From Lachnospiraceae bacterium (GTDB lineage: Bacteria; Bacillota; Clostridia; Lachnospirales; Lachnospiraceae), in NCBI GenBank assembly GCA_910575255.1, contig CAJTEM010000009.1:1-64000 (forward strand): DNA of 64,000 bases. The letters are read 5' to 3'. Below are positions 24,956 through 33,679 of the stretch, piece after piece. The number at the start of each line of letters is the position of its first letter. Within the stretch, counting starts at the first letter, position 1. The translations under genes were made by a program, and so were the position numbers. A model generated the notes under the pieces. That model was given only the letters and a program-made list of their open reading frames with translations, did not search any database and was not told the DNA's origin.

Positions 24956-25833
24956 TCTGCATCCTCCCTTCCCAGCATTTTTGTGTAGAAAAGCCCTACT
25001 GCAAACAAAATCAAAAACAGGATATTGGCAACTGCCGCTCCCTGGGAAAAGTTAAATTCCATGAAAGAAGAGCGATAGGACAAAAGTGTCAGCAATTCCG
25101 TGCCGTTAGCCGGTCCTCCACCTGTCATAACATAAATCATCTCAAAGCAGCGAAACGTATAAACAAACCCCAAAACCAGTATTGCCTCTATGGAGCTGCG
25201 AAGCTGGGGAACCGTAATATAGAAAAACTTCTGAAATATATTAGCCCCGTCCAAAATAGCGCTCTCATAAAGCTCTGTGGGAATCCCTGCCAGGCCAGAT
25301 GATAAGAGAATCATATTAAAGGGAATCCCGCACCAGATATTCCCGATAATAACAGAGATCATAGCCGTCTTTCCTGTCAGCAGCCACTCCACCGGCTGTT
25401 TTATCAGTCCCAGGGCCAGCATGGCCTCATTGGCAATGCCGCCGCTGACATTAAAGATGAACTTGAACAAAATAGCGCTTACCGTGGCAGGCATAATGTA
25501 TGGCACCATCATAACTGCCCGCATAAATTTAAAAGATCTTGATTCCCTGTTAAAAAGCACTGCCAGAAAAAAACCGATTCCAAACTGAAATGCAATACTG
25601 CCAATGGTAAATATAAATGTGTTCTTTAAAGCATTCCAGAACATTTTATCTTGAAAAGCTTTTAAATAATTACCTAAAAATACAAACTCTTTTTCTTCGG
25701 CCAGCAGCGTCATCACATCCACATGCTGTACGCTGAGGATCCCATTGTAAATGACAGGATAGAACATAAACATGGCCATAAACAAAAAAGCCGGTACAAC
25801 AAACCAATATCCTACTTTGTCACTTCGTCTCAT
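24952..25833 (-). CDS. ABC sugar permease (MalF-type)
   Basis: A 293-residue inner-membrane protein with six predicted helices and the EAA loop ESAILDGANIFQKFFYITVP. GGGGG precedes the start. A strong attenuator-like hairpin separates it from the binding protein gene. Confidence 0.85.
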   Translation of the reverse strand: MRRSDKVGYWFVVPAFLFMAMFMFYPVIYNGILSVQHVDVMTLLAEEKEFVFLGNYLKAFQDKMFWNALKNTFIFTIGSIAFQFGIGFFLAVLFNRESRSFKFMRAVMMVPYIMPATVSAILFKFIFNVSGGIANEAMLALGLIKQPVEWLLTGKTAMISVIIGNIWCGIPFNMILLSSGLAGIPTELYESAILDGANIFQKFFYITVPQLRSSIEAILVLGFVYTFRCFEMIYVMTGGGPANGTELLTLLSYRSSFMEFNFSQGAAVANILFLILFAVGLFYTKMLGREDAE

Positions 25834-25868
25834 GCAGTGTCAGGCCCCCTTACCCATCATTCTTCTCC

Positions 25869-25913
25869 TTAAGATGCTGCAGCTTTTGCCAGGCAACGGC
25901 TGCAGCATCTTAA
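25869..25913 (-). terminator. Attenuator hairpin between binding protein and permeases
   Basis: TTAAGATGCTGCAGC pairs perfectly with GCTGCAGCATCTTAA. There is no long T-run, so it probably stabilises the upstream message or partly terminates, raising binding-protein levels relative to permeases. Confidence 0.6.
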
Positions 25914-25927
25914 AGCTTATCCTTTCA

Positions 25928-27250
25928 TCACTTTCCCAGCGCTTCGTCAATAATTCTCTGACCTTCCTTACAAGCCTCCTCCGGAGTCTGCTTCAGCGTC
26001 AATGCATTCTGCAATGCGGTCTGATAGCCCACGGAGATCTCCGGCCACTTGGGCGTTACGTCACGGGCTCTTGTATAAGGAATCTGCTCAATAAATGCCG
26101 GCCAGTACTCTGCCTCTGTATAGTTTGGATCGGTAAGAACCTTTTCCATAGCCGGGAATTCATCTGTGTTTAAGTTCCACTCAGAGTTCTTCTCATAATC
26201 CAGGAACCAGGACATGAACTTAAATGCCTCGTCCACATTCTTTCCCTTAACAATTGCCAGGTTCTCTCCGCCGTAAACATTAGCCTTTACCTGATCGCTG
26301 GGAAGGGGAACCACATCCCAGTTAAATCCTTCCGGTGCATTGTTCTTCATCCACTGAATCCGCCAGCAGCCCATTACCATGGAAGCCACCTGGCCATTGA
26401 TAAACTGGGTGGGAATATCTCCCTGGGTCCAGTTCACCACATCCTTGGGCATAGAGCCATCTTTAATCATATCGGTAAACATGGTAAGAGTTCTTACTCC
26501 AGCCTCACTGTCAAGCTGCATGGAATCGCCGCCTGCTGACCAGAAGAAGGGGATAAACTGAGAGGTTCCCTCCTCGGACGGATGAGCGCAGAATGAGAAG
26601 CCATAGTGATCGGAGGTGGTCATTGCCTTGGCAAATTCCTTTAGCTCCTCAAAATTGGTGGGAGGCTCCACTCCCGCTTCCTTTGCCATGTCCACATTGT
26701 AGTACAGTCCCAGACAGTTGGACTCAGCAGGAAGCGCATAGATCTTTCCTTCATAGGTACAGGTAGCCATGATCTGATCATAGTAGTCATTAAACTGGGG
26801 GAACTGAGCCACCCGATCTGTGATATCCTCAAAAATACCCATAGCGGAATATGCGGAACAGTCACAGTTGTCAATGAACACCAGATCCGGCAGGCTGTCT
26901 GCCACAGCGCTCATGGAAAGCTGCTTTTTGAAATCGGCAAAGGGCAAAACTGTAACCTTCACAACAGCTGTGTCACACTGAGCATTGTACTCATCCACAA
27001 ACTTCTGAAATTCCAGCTGAATGCTCTCGGTTCCGAAATAGTGCCATACATTGATTTCCTGCTTGCCCTCACTCCCTGCTGCCGGATCTGCCGATGCTGC
27101 AGGTGCTTCGGATACAGCAGTGGCGGCTCCGCCTCCTGCCGCTGTTGTGGCTGTGGTCTGGCTTCCGCCGCCGCAGCCAGCTAACATACCGGTAACTACT
27201 GCCCCCAGAGCTGCCAACGTTGTCAATCGTCTTGTGCTGCTTTTTCTCAT
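25928..27250 (-). CDS. ABC importer solute-binding lipoprotein (family 1)
   Basis: A 440-residue protein started at 27250 after AAGGAGGAG. The signal peptide ends LAGC with the lipidated Cys at 26, then a Gly/Thr/Ala linker. The mature part shows INVWHYFGTESIQLEFQKFV, DLVFIDNCDCSAY, YALPAESNCLGLYYNVDMAK and a C-terminal EACKEGQRIIDEAL. It delivers substrate to the two permeases below. It lies between an FrlC-like gene and the permeases, tying the importer to fructosamine metabolism. Confidence 0.85.
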   Translation of the reverse strand: MRKSSTRRLTTLAALGAVVTGMLAGCGGGSQTTATTAAGGGAATAVSEAPAASADPAAGSEGKQEINVWHYFGTESIQLEFQKFVDEYNAQCDTAVVKVTVLPFADFKKQLSMSAVADSLPDLVFIDNCDCSAYSAMGIFEDITDRVAQFPQFNDYYDQIMATCTYEGKIYALPAESNCLGLYYNVDMAKEAGVEPPTNFEELKEFAKAMTTSDHYGFSFCAHPSEEGTSQFIPFFWSAGGDSMQLDSEAGVRTLTMFTDMIKDGSMPKDVVNWTQGDIPTQFINGQVASMVMGCWRIQWMKNNAPEGFNWDVVPLPSDQVKANVYGGENLAIVKGKNVDEAFKFMSWFLDYEKNSEWNLNTDEFPAMEKVLTDPNYTEAEYWPAFIEQIPYTRARDVTPKWPEISVGYQTALQNALTLKQTPEEACKEGQRIIDEALGK

Positions 27251-27300
27251 GTTTCTCCTCCTTTTCTTAATTGTGTTGTTTTGCGGCTCAAATACGTGAC

Positions 27301-28194
27301 TTAAATACATGCGGCTACATAATCAAATGCCTCCCTGGCATATTTGTGAGCCTCCAGAAAATATGCTCTCTGACATATCTCAATGGTAATAAAGCCATCA
27401 TATTTTTCATCGGCTAACTGTTCTAAGTACTGTCCCAAAGGTACATTCCCTTCCCGAAAGCCGATATGCCCTGTTACTTTTCTGCCTTTTTGCAGGCGCT
27501 TTGTCCCTTGCCTCTCGTACCACGTCCGCTCTTGTACGAATGTATTGCCCAAATGTATATGGCGAATCATCCCGGCACCTAATACCTTAAAATTCCCCTT
27601 AATATCCTGGTCAAACTGAGCCAGCTGCACTGTGTCTAACATTGCCTTAACATTGGGATGCCCCACATCCTGCAGCATCCGCTTCTGATCCTCCACAGAA
27701 TTCATAAACAAAGATTCCTCCTGAGACTGTGTTTCAAGCATCAGGCACACTCCACAGTCAGCGGCTGTCCCTGCCAGTTCCGTAATAGAATGACGGCACC
27801 GATCCCAGATCTCATCCTCCGGTTCATCCACATATCCGTTGCCGGGACAGAGAAGCATCTGTTTTGTCCCCAGCCATGAAGTGATCTGGATAGCCTGCTT
27901 CATATGCTCAATGCTTCTCCTTCGTATGGCTTCATTGGCAGTACTGATATCTACTGGATATGTATTCTGCTCCGGACAAAAGCAGATCAGGCTTAACCCT
28001 TTTTCCTCTATTTGTTTCCGAAATTCCCCGACACTTTCCCGGTTCTGGTCATCCACACAAAAATGCGGCTTTGCCCCCCATAATTCAATATTTTCCACAC
28101 CGATCTTTTTTACAGAATCGAGAAAATATTCAAACGACCAGGATACATAATGATAATTGCCAATGGCAATCTGGGATTGTTGAATCGTTCCCAT
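27301..28194 (-). CDS. FrlC-like sugar phosphate isomerase/epimerase
   Basis: A 297-residue TIM barrel protein with GGGGGAGG upstream. Marks are ENIELWGAKPHFCVDD, LICFCPEQNTYPVDIST, LMLETQSQEESLF, KAMLDTVQLAQF, IRHIHLGNTF and ITIEICQRAYF. It is longer than its relatives because of an insertion with many basic residues (YERQGTKRLQKGRKVTG) between the HIHLGN and HIGFREG elements. It is the first gene of the long minus-strand operon. Confidence 0.78.
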   Translation of the reverse strand: MGTIQQSQIAIGNYHYVSWSFEYFLDSVKKIGVENIELWGAKPHFCVDDQNRESVGEFRKQIEEKGLSLICFCPEQNTYPVDISTANEAIRRRSIEHMKQAIQITSWLGTKQMLLCPGNGYVDEPEDEIWDRCRHSITELAGTAADCGVCLMLETQSQEESLFMNSVEDQKRMLQDVGHPNVKAMLDTVQLAQFDQDIKGNFKVLGAGMIRHIHLGNTFVQERTWYERQGTKRLQKGRKVTGHIGFREGNVPLGQYLEQLADEKYDGFITIEICQRAYFLEAHKYAREAFDYVAACI

Positions 28195-28563
28195 AATTTC
28201 CTCCCCCTTTACTTCTGTTATAGGATTTTCATGATGTTTCCGTCCCGATTTACTCTTAGAATGTTTTGTATTATTGTTTGGTTATATATTGTATTATTTC
28301 TTATTGATACATAGTATATCATATTTGTGAAAAATTGCAACATCTTTTTTTATTTTTTTGCTTTTATATGTATTTTTTTACAAAAATCATGTTTTTATTA
28401 TTCAAAAAATTATGTTTTTCAAGTATTCACTGGATTAATTGCTCGAGATTTTTAGATATTATTATTTTTATATACATAATTATAGAATTTTTATAGAACA
28501 AATCATGATATATGTAATCAAAAAAGCGGCGAAACGCTTCGCCGCAATCATTAAGCATAACAT
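28195..28563. promoter_or_regulatory. Promoter region of the long operon, and the terminator of the GntR gene
   Basis: On the minus strand TTGCAA (28335-28340) and TATACT (28313-28318), 16 bases apart, drive the operon starting at 28194. Downstream of it (28280-28310), TTATATATTGTATTA and TGATACAT are locus-type operator motifs. At 28526-28545 GCGGCGAA/TTCGCCGC followed on the minus strand by a T-run terminates the regulator gene. The A/T-rich stretch 28341-28520 shows no gene. Confidence 0.65.
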
Positions 28564-28683
28564 CTGCATTTTTGCTCCTGCTTTTAGCAGATTTCTGCAG
28601 GCCTAGAGTTTCTGCATCCGAAACCCGCAATCCGGGGAACCCTTTTCCGGAGCGTATCTCCCGGCTTCCTCCCTTTCTCCAGG
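28564..28683. repeat. Half copy of palindromic repeat family B
   Basis: The stretch TTTTAGCAGATTTCTGCAGG, then TAGAGTTTCTGCATCCGAAA and GCAATCCGGGGAACCC, matches the right half of the 200-bp palindrome at 52757-52956 closely. Only one arm is present here, so it cannot form the full hairpin. Confidence 0.7.
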
Positions 28684-28720
28684 GCGTACCTCCCGAATCA
28701 CAAAAGCTTGCGTTTACCGT
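28684..28720. repeat. 37-bp repeat forming the 3' end of the GntR gene
   Basis: The sequence beginning GCGTACCTCCCG and ending TTGCGTTTACCGT is nearly identical to 34822-34858, which forms the 3' end of an unrelated AAA+ gene. Here it encodes the tail GKRKLL plus the stop codon. Confidence 0.65.
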
Positions 28721-29459
28721 CTCCCTCCCCCAGCATCATATTATTAGTCAGAACCTTATATTGGTACCGATCCGCATTGATCACCTGTCTCCCGCAATAA
28801 ACCGGATCGCCGGACATATCATATGCCGCATCCTTGGCCAATATCAGAGCATCGTGCTCCTTTATCTTCAGATACTCTGCCTCCTCACGAGTCGCATAGC
28901 AGACACCAATTGTCAGGCTGCCATTTCTCACGGTAATTCCATGCTCATGGAGAATCTGATGCAAGGACCTGGTCAAGTCCTCTGCCAGAAGATATGCATA
29001 TTTTTTTGGAAATCGGGTTTCCTCCACAATTACCGGAACCTCATTACAATACCGAAGGCGCCGGATCCGAATCACTTTATCCTCGTCCTCCAGTCTCAGA
29101 ATTTTGATGTCTGAAGGTTTGGCCTTTACCAGCTCAGCTGACAAAAACTGGGTTCCTGGCTGATTTCCCTCTAATTCGCAGCTTTCAGAAAACCCCATAT
29201 AGCTGTTAAGGCTTCTGGAAATCTTTTTGTCTGAGACAAAAGTCCCTACTCTCTGCCGGCGAACTAAAATCCCCTCATCCACTAAAAGCTCCAATGCTTT
29301 ACGGATCGTAATCCTGCTGACACCGTAATCACTGCTCAGTTCCAGCTCTGTGGGAATCCTTGTATTGGGCTGGATTTCCCCTCGCTCAATTTTAGATTTG
29401 ATATCCCCGGCAATCTGGATATACAGAGGAACTACCGTGTCCCGCATTACTTCTGACAT
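28698..29459 (-). CDS. GntR/HutC-family regulator with UTRA domain
   Basis: A 253-residue regulator started at 29459, where GGAAGG lies about 5 bases upstream. A start 18 bases earlier is possible. The winged helix covers residues 1-75 (SRITIRKALELLVDEGILVRR, then GTFV) and the UTRA domain the rest, ending near VINADRYQYKVL. It is a close paralogue of the regulator at 30798, sharing NTRIPTE.ELS, SRSLNS.MGFS and IGVCYATREEAE. The last residues are encoded by an inserted 37-bp repeat. It lies next to the operon it probably controls. Confidence 0.85.
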   Translation of the reverse strand: MSEVMRDTVVPLYIQIAGDIKSKIERGEIQPNTRIPTELELSSDYGVSRITIRKALELLVDEGILVRRQRVGTFVSDKKISRSLNSYMGFSESCELEGNQPGTQFLSAELVKAKPSDIKILRLEDEDKVIRIRRLRYCNEVPVIVEETRFPKKYAYLLAEDLTRSLHQILHEHGITVRNGSLTIGVCYATREEAEYLKIKEHDALILAKDAAYDMSGDPVYCGRQVINADRYQYKVLTNNMMLGEGDGKRKLL

Positions 29460-29798
29460 ACATACCTTCCTTTCCAAAGCAAGCAGTTCTTAATAAGCCA
29501 AATACCCCGCTGCAAGCAACGGGGCATCCGATTTGCAACGCAGCAAGCTGCGGGGTATTTGACCCCCGTGGCATTCGCCAAATGCTCGTGCAGGCACGGC
29601 ACCTGGCTCATTGCTCGCGGAAATAAAAGATCGGCCAGCAATGCACTGTTTACTTAATATTACAATCATATCATACAGACAGAATTTTCGCCATGCAAAC
29701 TGTCAAATATTTCCATTTTCTGCTGCCGGACAAATACTATCCAAATGCCTTTCCCGGAACGCACGCAGCTCCTGTTCTTCCATTGCGTCCCTTTCCGC
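29460..29798. repeat. Gap holding a copy of repeat family C
   Basis: 29498-29628 contains CAAATACCCCGC/GCGGGGTATTTG arms and then the core shared with 14183-14257. The rest of the gap (29629-29798) shows no gene or clear promoter. Confidence 0.6.
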
Positions 29799-30698
29799 TC
29801 ATCCCTGTACCACCTGTTTTCCATGCCCGAAGGATCCGTCTCTCTGACACTGACAGGAAGAAAATACAGCCGCCCGGTAAAGGCTCACACGAATCAGCGC
29901 ATCCTTATACCCCTCTGCCGTGACGAGCCCCCTCCCACCAGATTTTTCCGGAAAATCCACTGCCATAGATATCCCATCCAGATAATTCACCAAAAAGCTG
30001 GCAATAAAAGAATCACCGGCTCCCATGGTATCCTTCGCCTTCACCAGACAGGGAGACTGTTCATAGAAACTTCCATCCGCCAGCACATATGCTCCCTTGC
30101 TTCCTCTTGTGGCGATCACCATATGTTTACATCCAAACTTCATGATCTGGTCCATGACCTGACGGATCTCCCTCTCATCCATATCACCGCAGGAAATCTC
30201 CCCACAGTCAATATACGGACAGCAGCGTCTCAAATAGTCCTCGTCATACCGGTCAGAAAAATCCATGGATACAAATTTCCCAACCCTTCTTATCTTGGGA
30301 AGTTCCGGCTCCATATGGCTGAAAATACTGGTATGTATCAGGTCAAACCCGGAGATATATGCCTCGTCAAGCTTGCTCAGAACCGGCGGCTTCGCCCCGG
30401 CGATCCCCCCTTGATTCCCTGGAAGAAAAACCCGGTCTCCATCCACCAGCTGTACCCGTGCACAGCCATTTTCCCCTTCCTCCATCCTGCAGTGAGAGAT
30501 ATCGATTCCCAGCTCTCTGATAACCGAATATACATGACGGCCGATTTCATCATCTCCAAAAGTTCCCAGATAGGCAGCCTCTGCTCCCAGAAATCCCCCA
30601 AAGACTGCAACATTCAAAGCGTTTCCGCCTGGATAAATCATCCCTGTGTGGAGATAATGATCACACACATTATCCCCAATCCCCAATACCCGAATCAT
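29799..30698 (-). CDS. FrlD-like PfkB kinase
   Basis: A 299-residue kinase started at 30698 after GGAGGGT. The opening VLGIGDNVCDHYLHTGMIYPGGNALNVAVFG (residues 3-33) is very close to the FrlD substrate-binding region, GENGCARVQLVDGDRVFL is a second conserved block, and DTMGAGDSFIASFL is the kinase signature with the catalytic Asp. The C-terminus is longer than the usual 261 residues by about 35, rich in Gly, Gln and Cys, and may be extended by read-through. It lies between two GntR regulators on the same strand. Confidence 0.75.
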   Translation of the reverse strand: MIRVLGIGDNVCDHYLHTGMIYPGGNALNVAVFGGFLGAEAAYLGTFGDDEIGRHVYSVIRELGIDISHCRMEEGENGCARVQLVDGDRVFLPGNQGGIAGAKPPVLSKLDEAYISGFDLIHTSIFSHMEPELPKIRRVGKFVSMDFSDRYDEDYLRRCCPYIDCGEISCGDMDEREIRQVMDQIMKFGCKHMVIATRGSKGAYVLADGSFYEQSPCLVKAKDTMGAGDSFIASFLVNYLDGISMAVDFPEKSGGRGLVTAEGYKDALIRVSLYRAAVFSSCQCQRDGSFGHGKQVVQG

Positions 30699-30797
30699 AG
30701 TACCCTCCATTCTGTAAAATAAGCCTGCCTGGTATTTTATTCCCAGGCAGGCATTGGCCAGCCGCAGTTCAGCTGCCCTCTCTGTAACCAGCAATCT

Positions 30798-31535
30798 TCA
30801 CGCTTCCTTCCAGACACTGTTTGCCAATATTCTGTACTCATACCGATCTGCATTGATAGTCTCCTTACCACTGTACACCGGCTCCCCTGCTGTATTATAG
30901 ACAACATCCCTCGACACGATCAATGCATCCTTTTCTTTGATTTCCAGCCATTCTGCCTCTTCCCGTGTGGCATAGCAAACCCCTATGGTCTTTGTCCCAT
31001 TGCCCAGGACAATACCATGATTCTGCAAAAGCTGATGCAAAGATATACTCAAATCCTCTGCCAGAAGCCAGGCATACTCTTTGGGAAAATGATTCTCCTC
31101 TAAAATCACCGGCAGATCATCACAGTACCTCAGACGCCGAATCCGGATGGCCATATCTTCCTCCTGAAGCTTTAATGCCTCTCTGTGCATGACGGCCGCC
31201 CTGACCAGCTCTGCTGATAAAAGCCGGGTACCCGGGCGATGTCCTGCCACCTCGCAGGTCTGGGAAAAACCCATAAAGCTGTTTAAGCTTCTGGATAGTT
31301 TCTTATCCGATATAAATATCCCAATCTGCTGCTTCCGAACCAGAATTTCCTCATCCACCAATATTTCCAGTGCCTTTCGAACAGTAATTCTGCTCACTCC
31401 ATAGCGAGTGCTCAGCTCCATTTCTGTGGGAATCCTGGTATTAGGGAGAAGCTCTCCTTTGCCAATCCTGGACTTAATATCCTCGGCAATCCGGATATAA
31501 AGGGGACTTGTCCTGTCCCGTGTCACTTCTGCCAT
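30798..31535 (-). CDS. GntR/HutC-family regulator with UTRA domain
   Basis: A 245-residue regulator. The winged helix shows PLYIRIAEDIKSRIGKGEL and SRITVRKALEILVDEEILVRK; the UTRA domain ends INADRYEYRILANS. It is paralogous to the regulator at 28698 and more distant from that at 11689. It begins 54 bases after the SIS gene stop and 99 bases before the kinase, so it is probably part of the YitT-SIS-GntR-kinase transcript. Confidence 0.85.
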   Translation of the reverse strand: MAEVTRDRTSPLYIRIAEDIKSRIGKGELLPNTRIPTEMELSTRYGVSRITVRKALEILVDEEILVRKQQIGIFISDKKLSRSLNSFMGFSQTCEVAGHRPGTRLLSAELVRAAVMHREALKLQEEDMAIRIRRLRYCDDLPVILEENHFPKEYAWLLAEDLSISLHQLLQNHGIVLGNGTKTIGVCYATREEAEWLEIKEKDALIVSRDVVYNTAGEPVYSGKETINADRYEYRILANSVWKEA

Positions 31536-31589
31536 ATCATCCTTCCCTGGAAATCATCCGGCACTTCCAGATCCTGTGCCTGAAATCCA

Positions 31590-32585
31590 TTAATAGTCCA
31601 GTCTCCGATAATATCTGCGAATCGCCAGAGGATGCCTGCGGCAATGCTCCAGATGTACATTTACCCTCTGGAACGCAGAACGCATCACAATGGGAGCCAG
31701 CATTCCCCGGAATTCATCGCTGATTCCCTTAAGCTTAAAGTTCTTTGTGTCAAATACCGTCACCTTGGCGCTGATGGTATTAACAAATTTCTCCACCCGC
31801 TCCATCTGGGGTCTTGTCATATCCTCACCCTTGATCAAGATAACCGGAATATCTCTCTCAATCACTTCCAGGGTCCCATGGAAGAAGTTAGCCGCAGAAA
31901 TCGGTCTTGTGCGCATCCACTGCATCTCCTCCATAATGCACATTCCATAACAGGTGGCCCAGTCCTCCAAATTGCCAGAACCTACCAGATAGGTGATTGG
32001 CTCATCGCAATACTTTTCTGCATAAGCTCTTGCATCCTCATCTGCATCCTTATAGATCTGCACCACATTGTCCGGCATATGGACAATCTCCTTAAAGAAC
32101 TGGTCATATTTTTCAAACTGCCCTGCATTTTTCAGGAAACGGAGTGTTACGGTGTACCAGAAATAATAGCCTCCACCTACAGTTGTTACCAGATAATCGC
32201 TCTTCTCATACAGAGGAGTCCCCTCTTTCTCCACATACCCGATCACTCTGGCTCCTGCAGCGTGGGCCTTGTCCACTGCCTCCACCACTTCCCTGGTATC
32301 TCCGGAAATCGATTCAATCACCACAACAGATTTCTCATCAAAAAAGGGATTGCCCACCAGATTAAAATCCGCAGCATTCTCTATATAGAGAGGAAGTTTT
32401 GAACCCAGCTGTTTGGCAATATGCATCATCTGATTGGCATACAACACGGTTCCGCCGATTCCAATGTAAAAAATACCGGAATAGCCATCCTTACATACCT
32501 GATCTACATGCTTCTCCACCTGATGGATAATATCCACCCCGTTCTGATGCTCCTGTCTGATTTTTGCCTCATCAAAGTTAAACAT
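31590..32585 (-). CDS. FrlB-like SIS-domain deglycase
   Basis: A 331-residue two-SIS protein with AAAGGAGG upstream. It has GIFYIGIGGTVLYANQMMH, the loop ESISGDTREV, ISAANFFHGTLEVIE (catalytic-type Glu/His region) and the end RRYYRRLDY, closest of the three to the E. coli FrlB end RRYYGGLVEY. It follows YitT by 59 bases and precedes a GntR regulator and a kinase, making a compact deglycase/kinase/regulator set. Confidence 0.75.
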   Translation of the reverse strand: MFNFDEAKIRQEHQNGVDIIHQVEKHVDQVCKDGYSGIFYIGIGGTVLYANQMMHIAKQLGSKLPLYIENAADFNLVGNPFFDEKSVVVIESISGDTREVVEAVDKAHAAGARVIGYVEKEGTPLYEKSDYLVTTVGGGYYFWYTVTLRFLKNAGQFEKYDQFFKEIVHMPDNVVQIYKDADEDARAYAEKYCDEPITYLVGSGNLEDWATCYGMCIMEEMQWMRTRPISAANFFHGTLEVIERDIPVILIKGEDMTRPQMERVEKFVNTISAKVTVFDTKNFKLKGISDEFRGMLAPIVMRSAFQRVNVHLEHCRRHPLAIRRYYRRLDY

Positions 32586-32644
32586 GTCTTTCTTTTCCTC
32601 CTTTTATCAATTATACTCCCGGAGTTTCTCCCGTACTTCTGTCT

Positions 32645-33526
32645 TCAAACCTCCAGGCGTTTCTCAAAATTCCCCAGAATCATGTCCGGAGACATGATCT
32701 GTACAAAAGCATTGGGGTCTTCCTGGCGAATAAGCTTTTTCAATGCTTGCAGCTCATATTTATTGACCACCACCATATGCATCACCTCTTCTGAATGACT
32801 GTACTCTCCCCAGGCATTCCAGCTGGTAACTCCTCTTGATATACCCCGGTTGATTTTTTCTCCAAGTTCCCGATTCTTTGTGACAATAAACACCGATACC
32901 TTAATGTTCTGAAAGTGAATCCGATCCACCATAATCCCTGCCACAAAGGAAAAAACCATGGAGTAAGCCGCCACCTCGATATCATACCGCACTGCTGCGA
33001 TCACGTAAATACACAGATTCATCATCACGCTCAGTCTGCCAACCCCGAATTCGGGGTAATGCTTGGCACAGTACATTCCCACAATATCCGTTCCGCCACC
33101 GGATCCTCCTGCCCGCAGGGTAATCCCCACTCCCCATCCGGAGAGCGCGCCACCAATAATACAATTCAGCAAGATATCATCCAGCAGAGGTTCCTTCGGC
33201 GCCGGGATTGTTGTCAGCAAAAAGGATTGAATGCAGACTGCAATAATAGTCCGGTACAAAAATTTTTTCCCAATGCTTTTGTATCCTAAAACAAACAAAG
33301 GGACATTAATACACCAGAATATCATTCCTGTAACATCAATGCTTTCCGGCATGGGAATATGTAATATCTCTGTGAGAAGCAGCTTGATCAGCTGGGAAAT
33401 TCCTGTAAACCCTCCGCTGTAAAGCCCTTCCGGAACCAGAAACCACCGATAAGCTATGGCAAAAAATACAACGCCCACGATGGCCCAAAGCATATTATAG
33501 GTCTCTTTTTGTATCTGTTTACTCAT
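32645..33526 (-). CDS. YitT/DUF161 family membrane protein
   Basis: A 293-residue protein started at 33526. Five to six hydrophobic helices fill residues 10-200 (FAIAYRWFLVPEGLYSGGFTG is the family opening, LRAGGSGGGTDIVGMY a conserved loop), followed by a soluble DUF2179 domain (SVFIVTKN, ISRGVTSWNAWGEYS, VNKYELQALKKLI). The family is widespread in Firmicutes and its transported substrate, if any, is unknown. Position at the head of an SIS/kinase operon suggests a link with uptake or efflux of the substrate. Confidence 0.8.
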   Translation of the reverse strand: MSKQIQKETYNMLWAIVGVVFFAIAYRWFLVPEGLYSGGFTGISQLIKLLLTEILHIPMPESIDVTGMIFWCINVPLFVLGYKSIGKKFLYRTIIAVCIQSFLLTTIPAPKEPLLDDILLNCIIGGALSGWGVGITLRAGGSGGGTDIVGMYCAKHYPEFGVGRLSVMMNLCIYVIAAVRYDIEVAAYSMVFSFVAGIMVDRIHFQNIKVSVFIVTKNRELGEKINRGISRGVTSWNAWGEYSHSEEVMHMVVVNKYELQALKKLIRQEDPNAFVQIMSPDMILGNFEKRLEV

Positions 33527-33559
33527 AGCCTGCTTTTCCTTTCTCACTCCCACATTACA

Positions 33560-33588
33560 TTTATATAACAATTGGTATGTTTTGTCAA
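33560..33588 (-). promoter_or_regulatory. Sigma-A promoter of the YitT-SIS operon
   Basis: TTGACA (33583-33588) and TATAAA (33560-33565) on the minus strand are 17 bases apart. Confidence 0.7.
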
Positions 33589-33610
33589 TACTTTTTGTAT
33601 GTTTAAAAAG

Positions 33611-33652
33611 TAAAAAGCAACAGGAAATATCTCTGCTGCTTCTTGCCTGTTG
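33611..33652 (-). terminator. Terminator of the MscS gene
   Basis: CAACAGG pairs with CCTGTTG and is followed on the minus strand by CTTTTTACTTTTT, just past the MscS stop. Confidence 0.6.
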
Positions 33653-33679
33653 ATTGTGGCTCCCTGTATCAATATTCTG

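Noticed and set aside
29745-30722. A 325-residue plus-strand frame opposite the FrlD-like kinase
   Set aside because: It lies antisense to a kinase with both PfkB signatures. The protein has no recognisable domain and is Ile/His/Pro-rich as expected from antisense reading.
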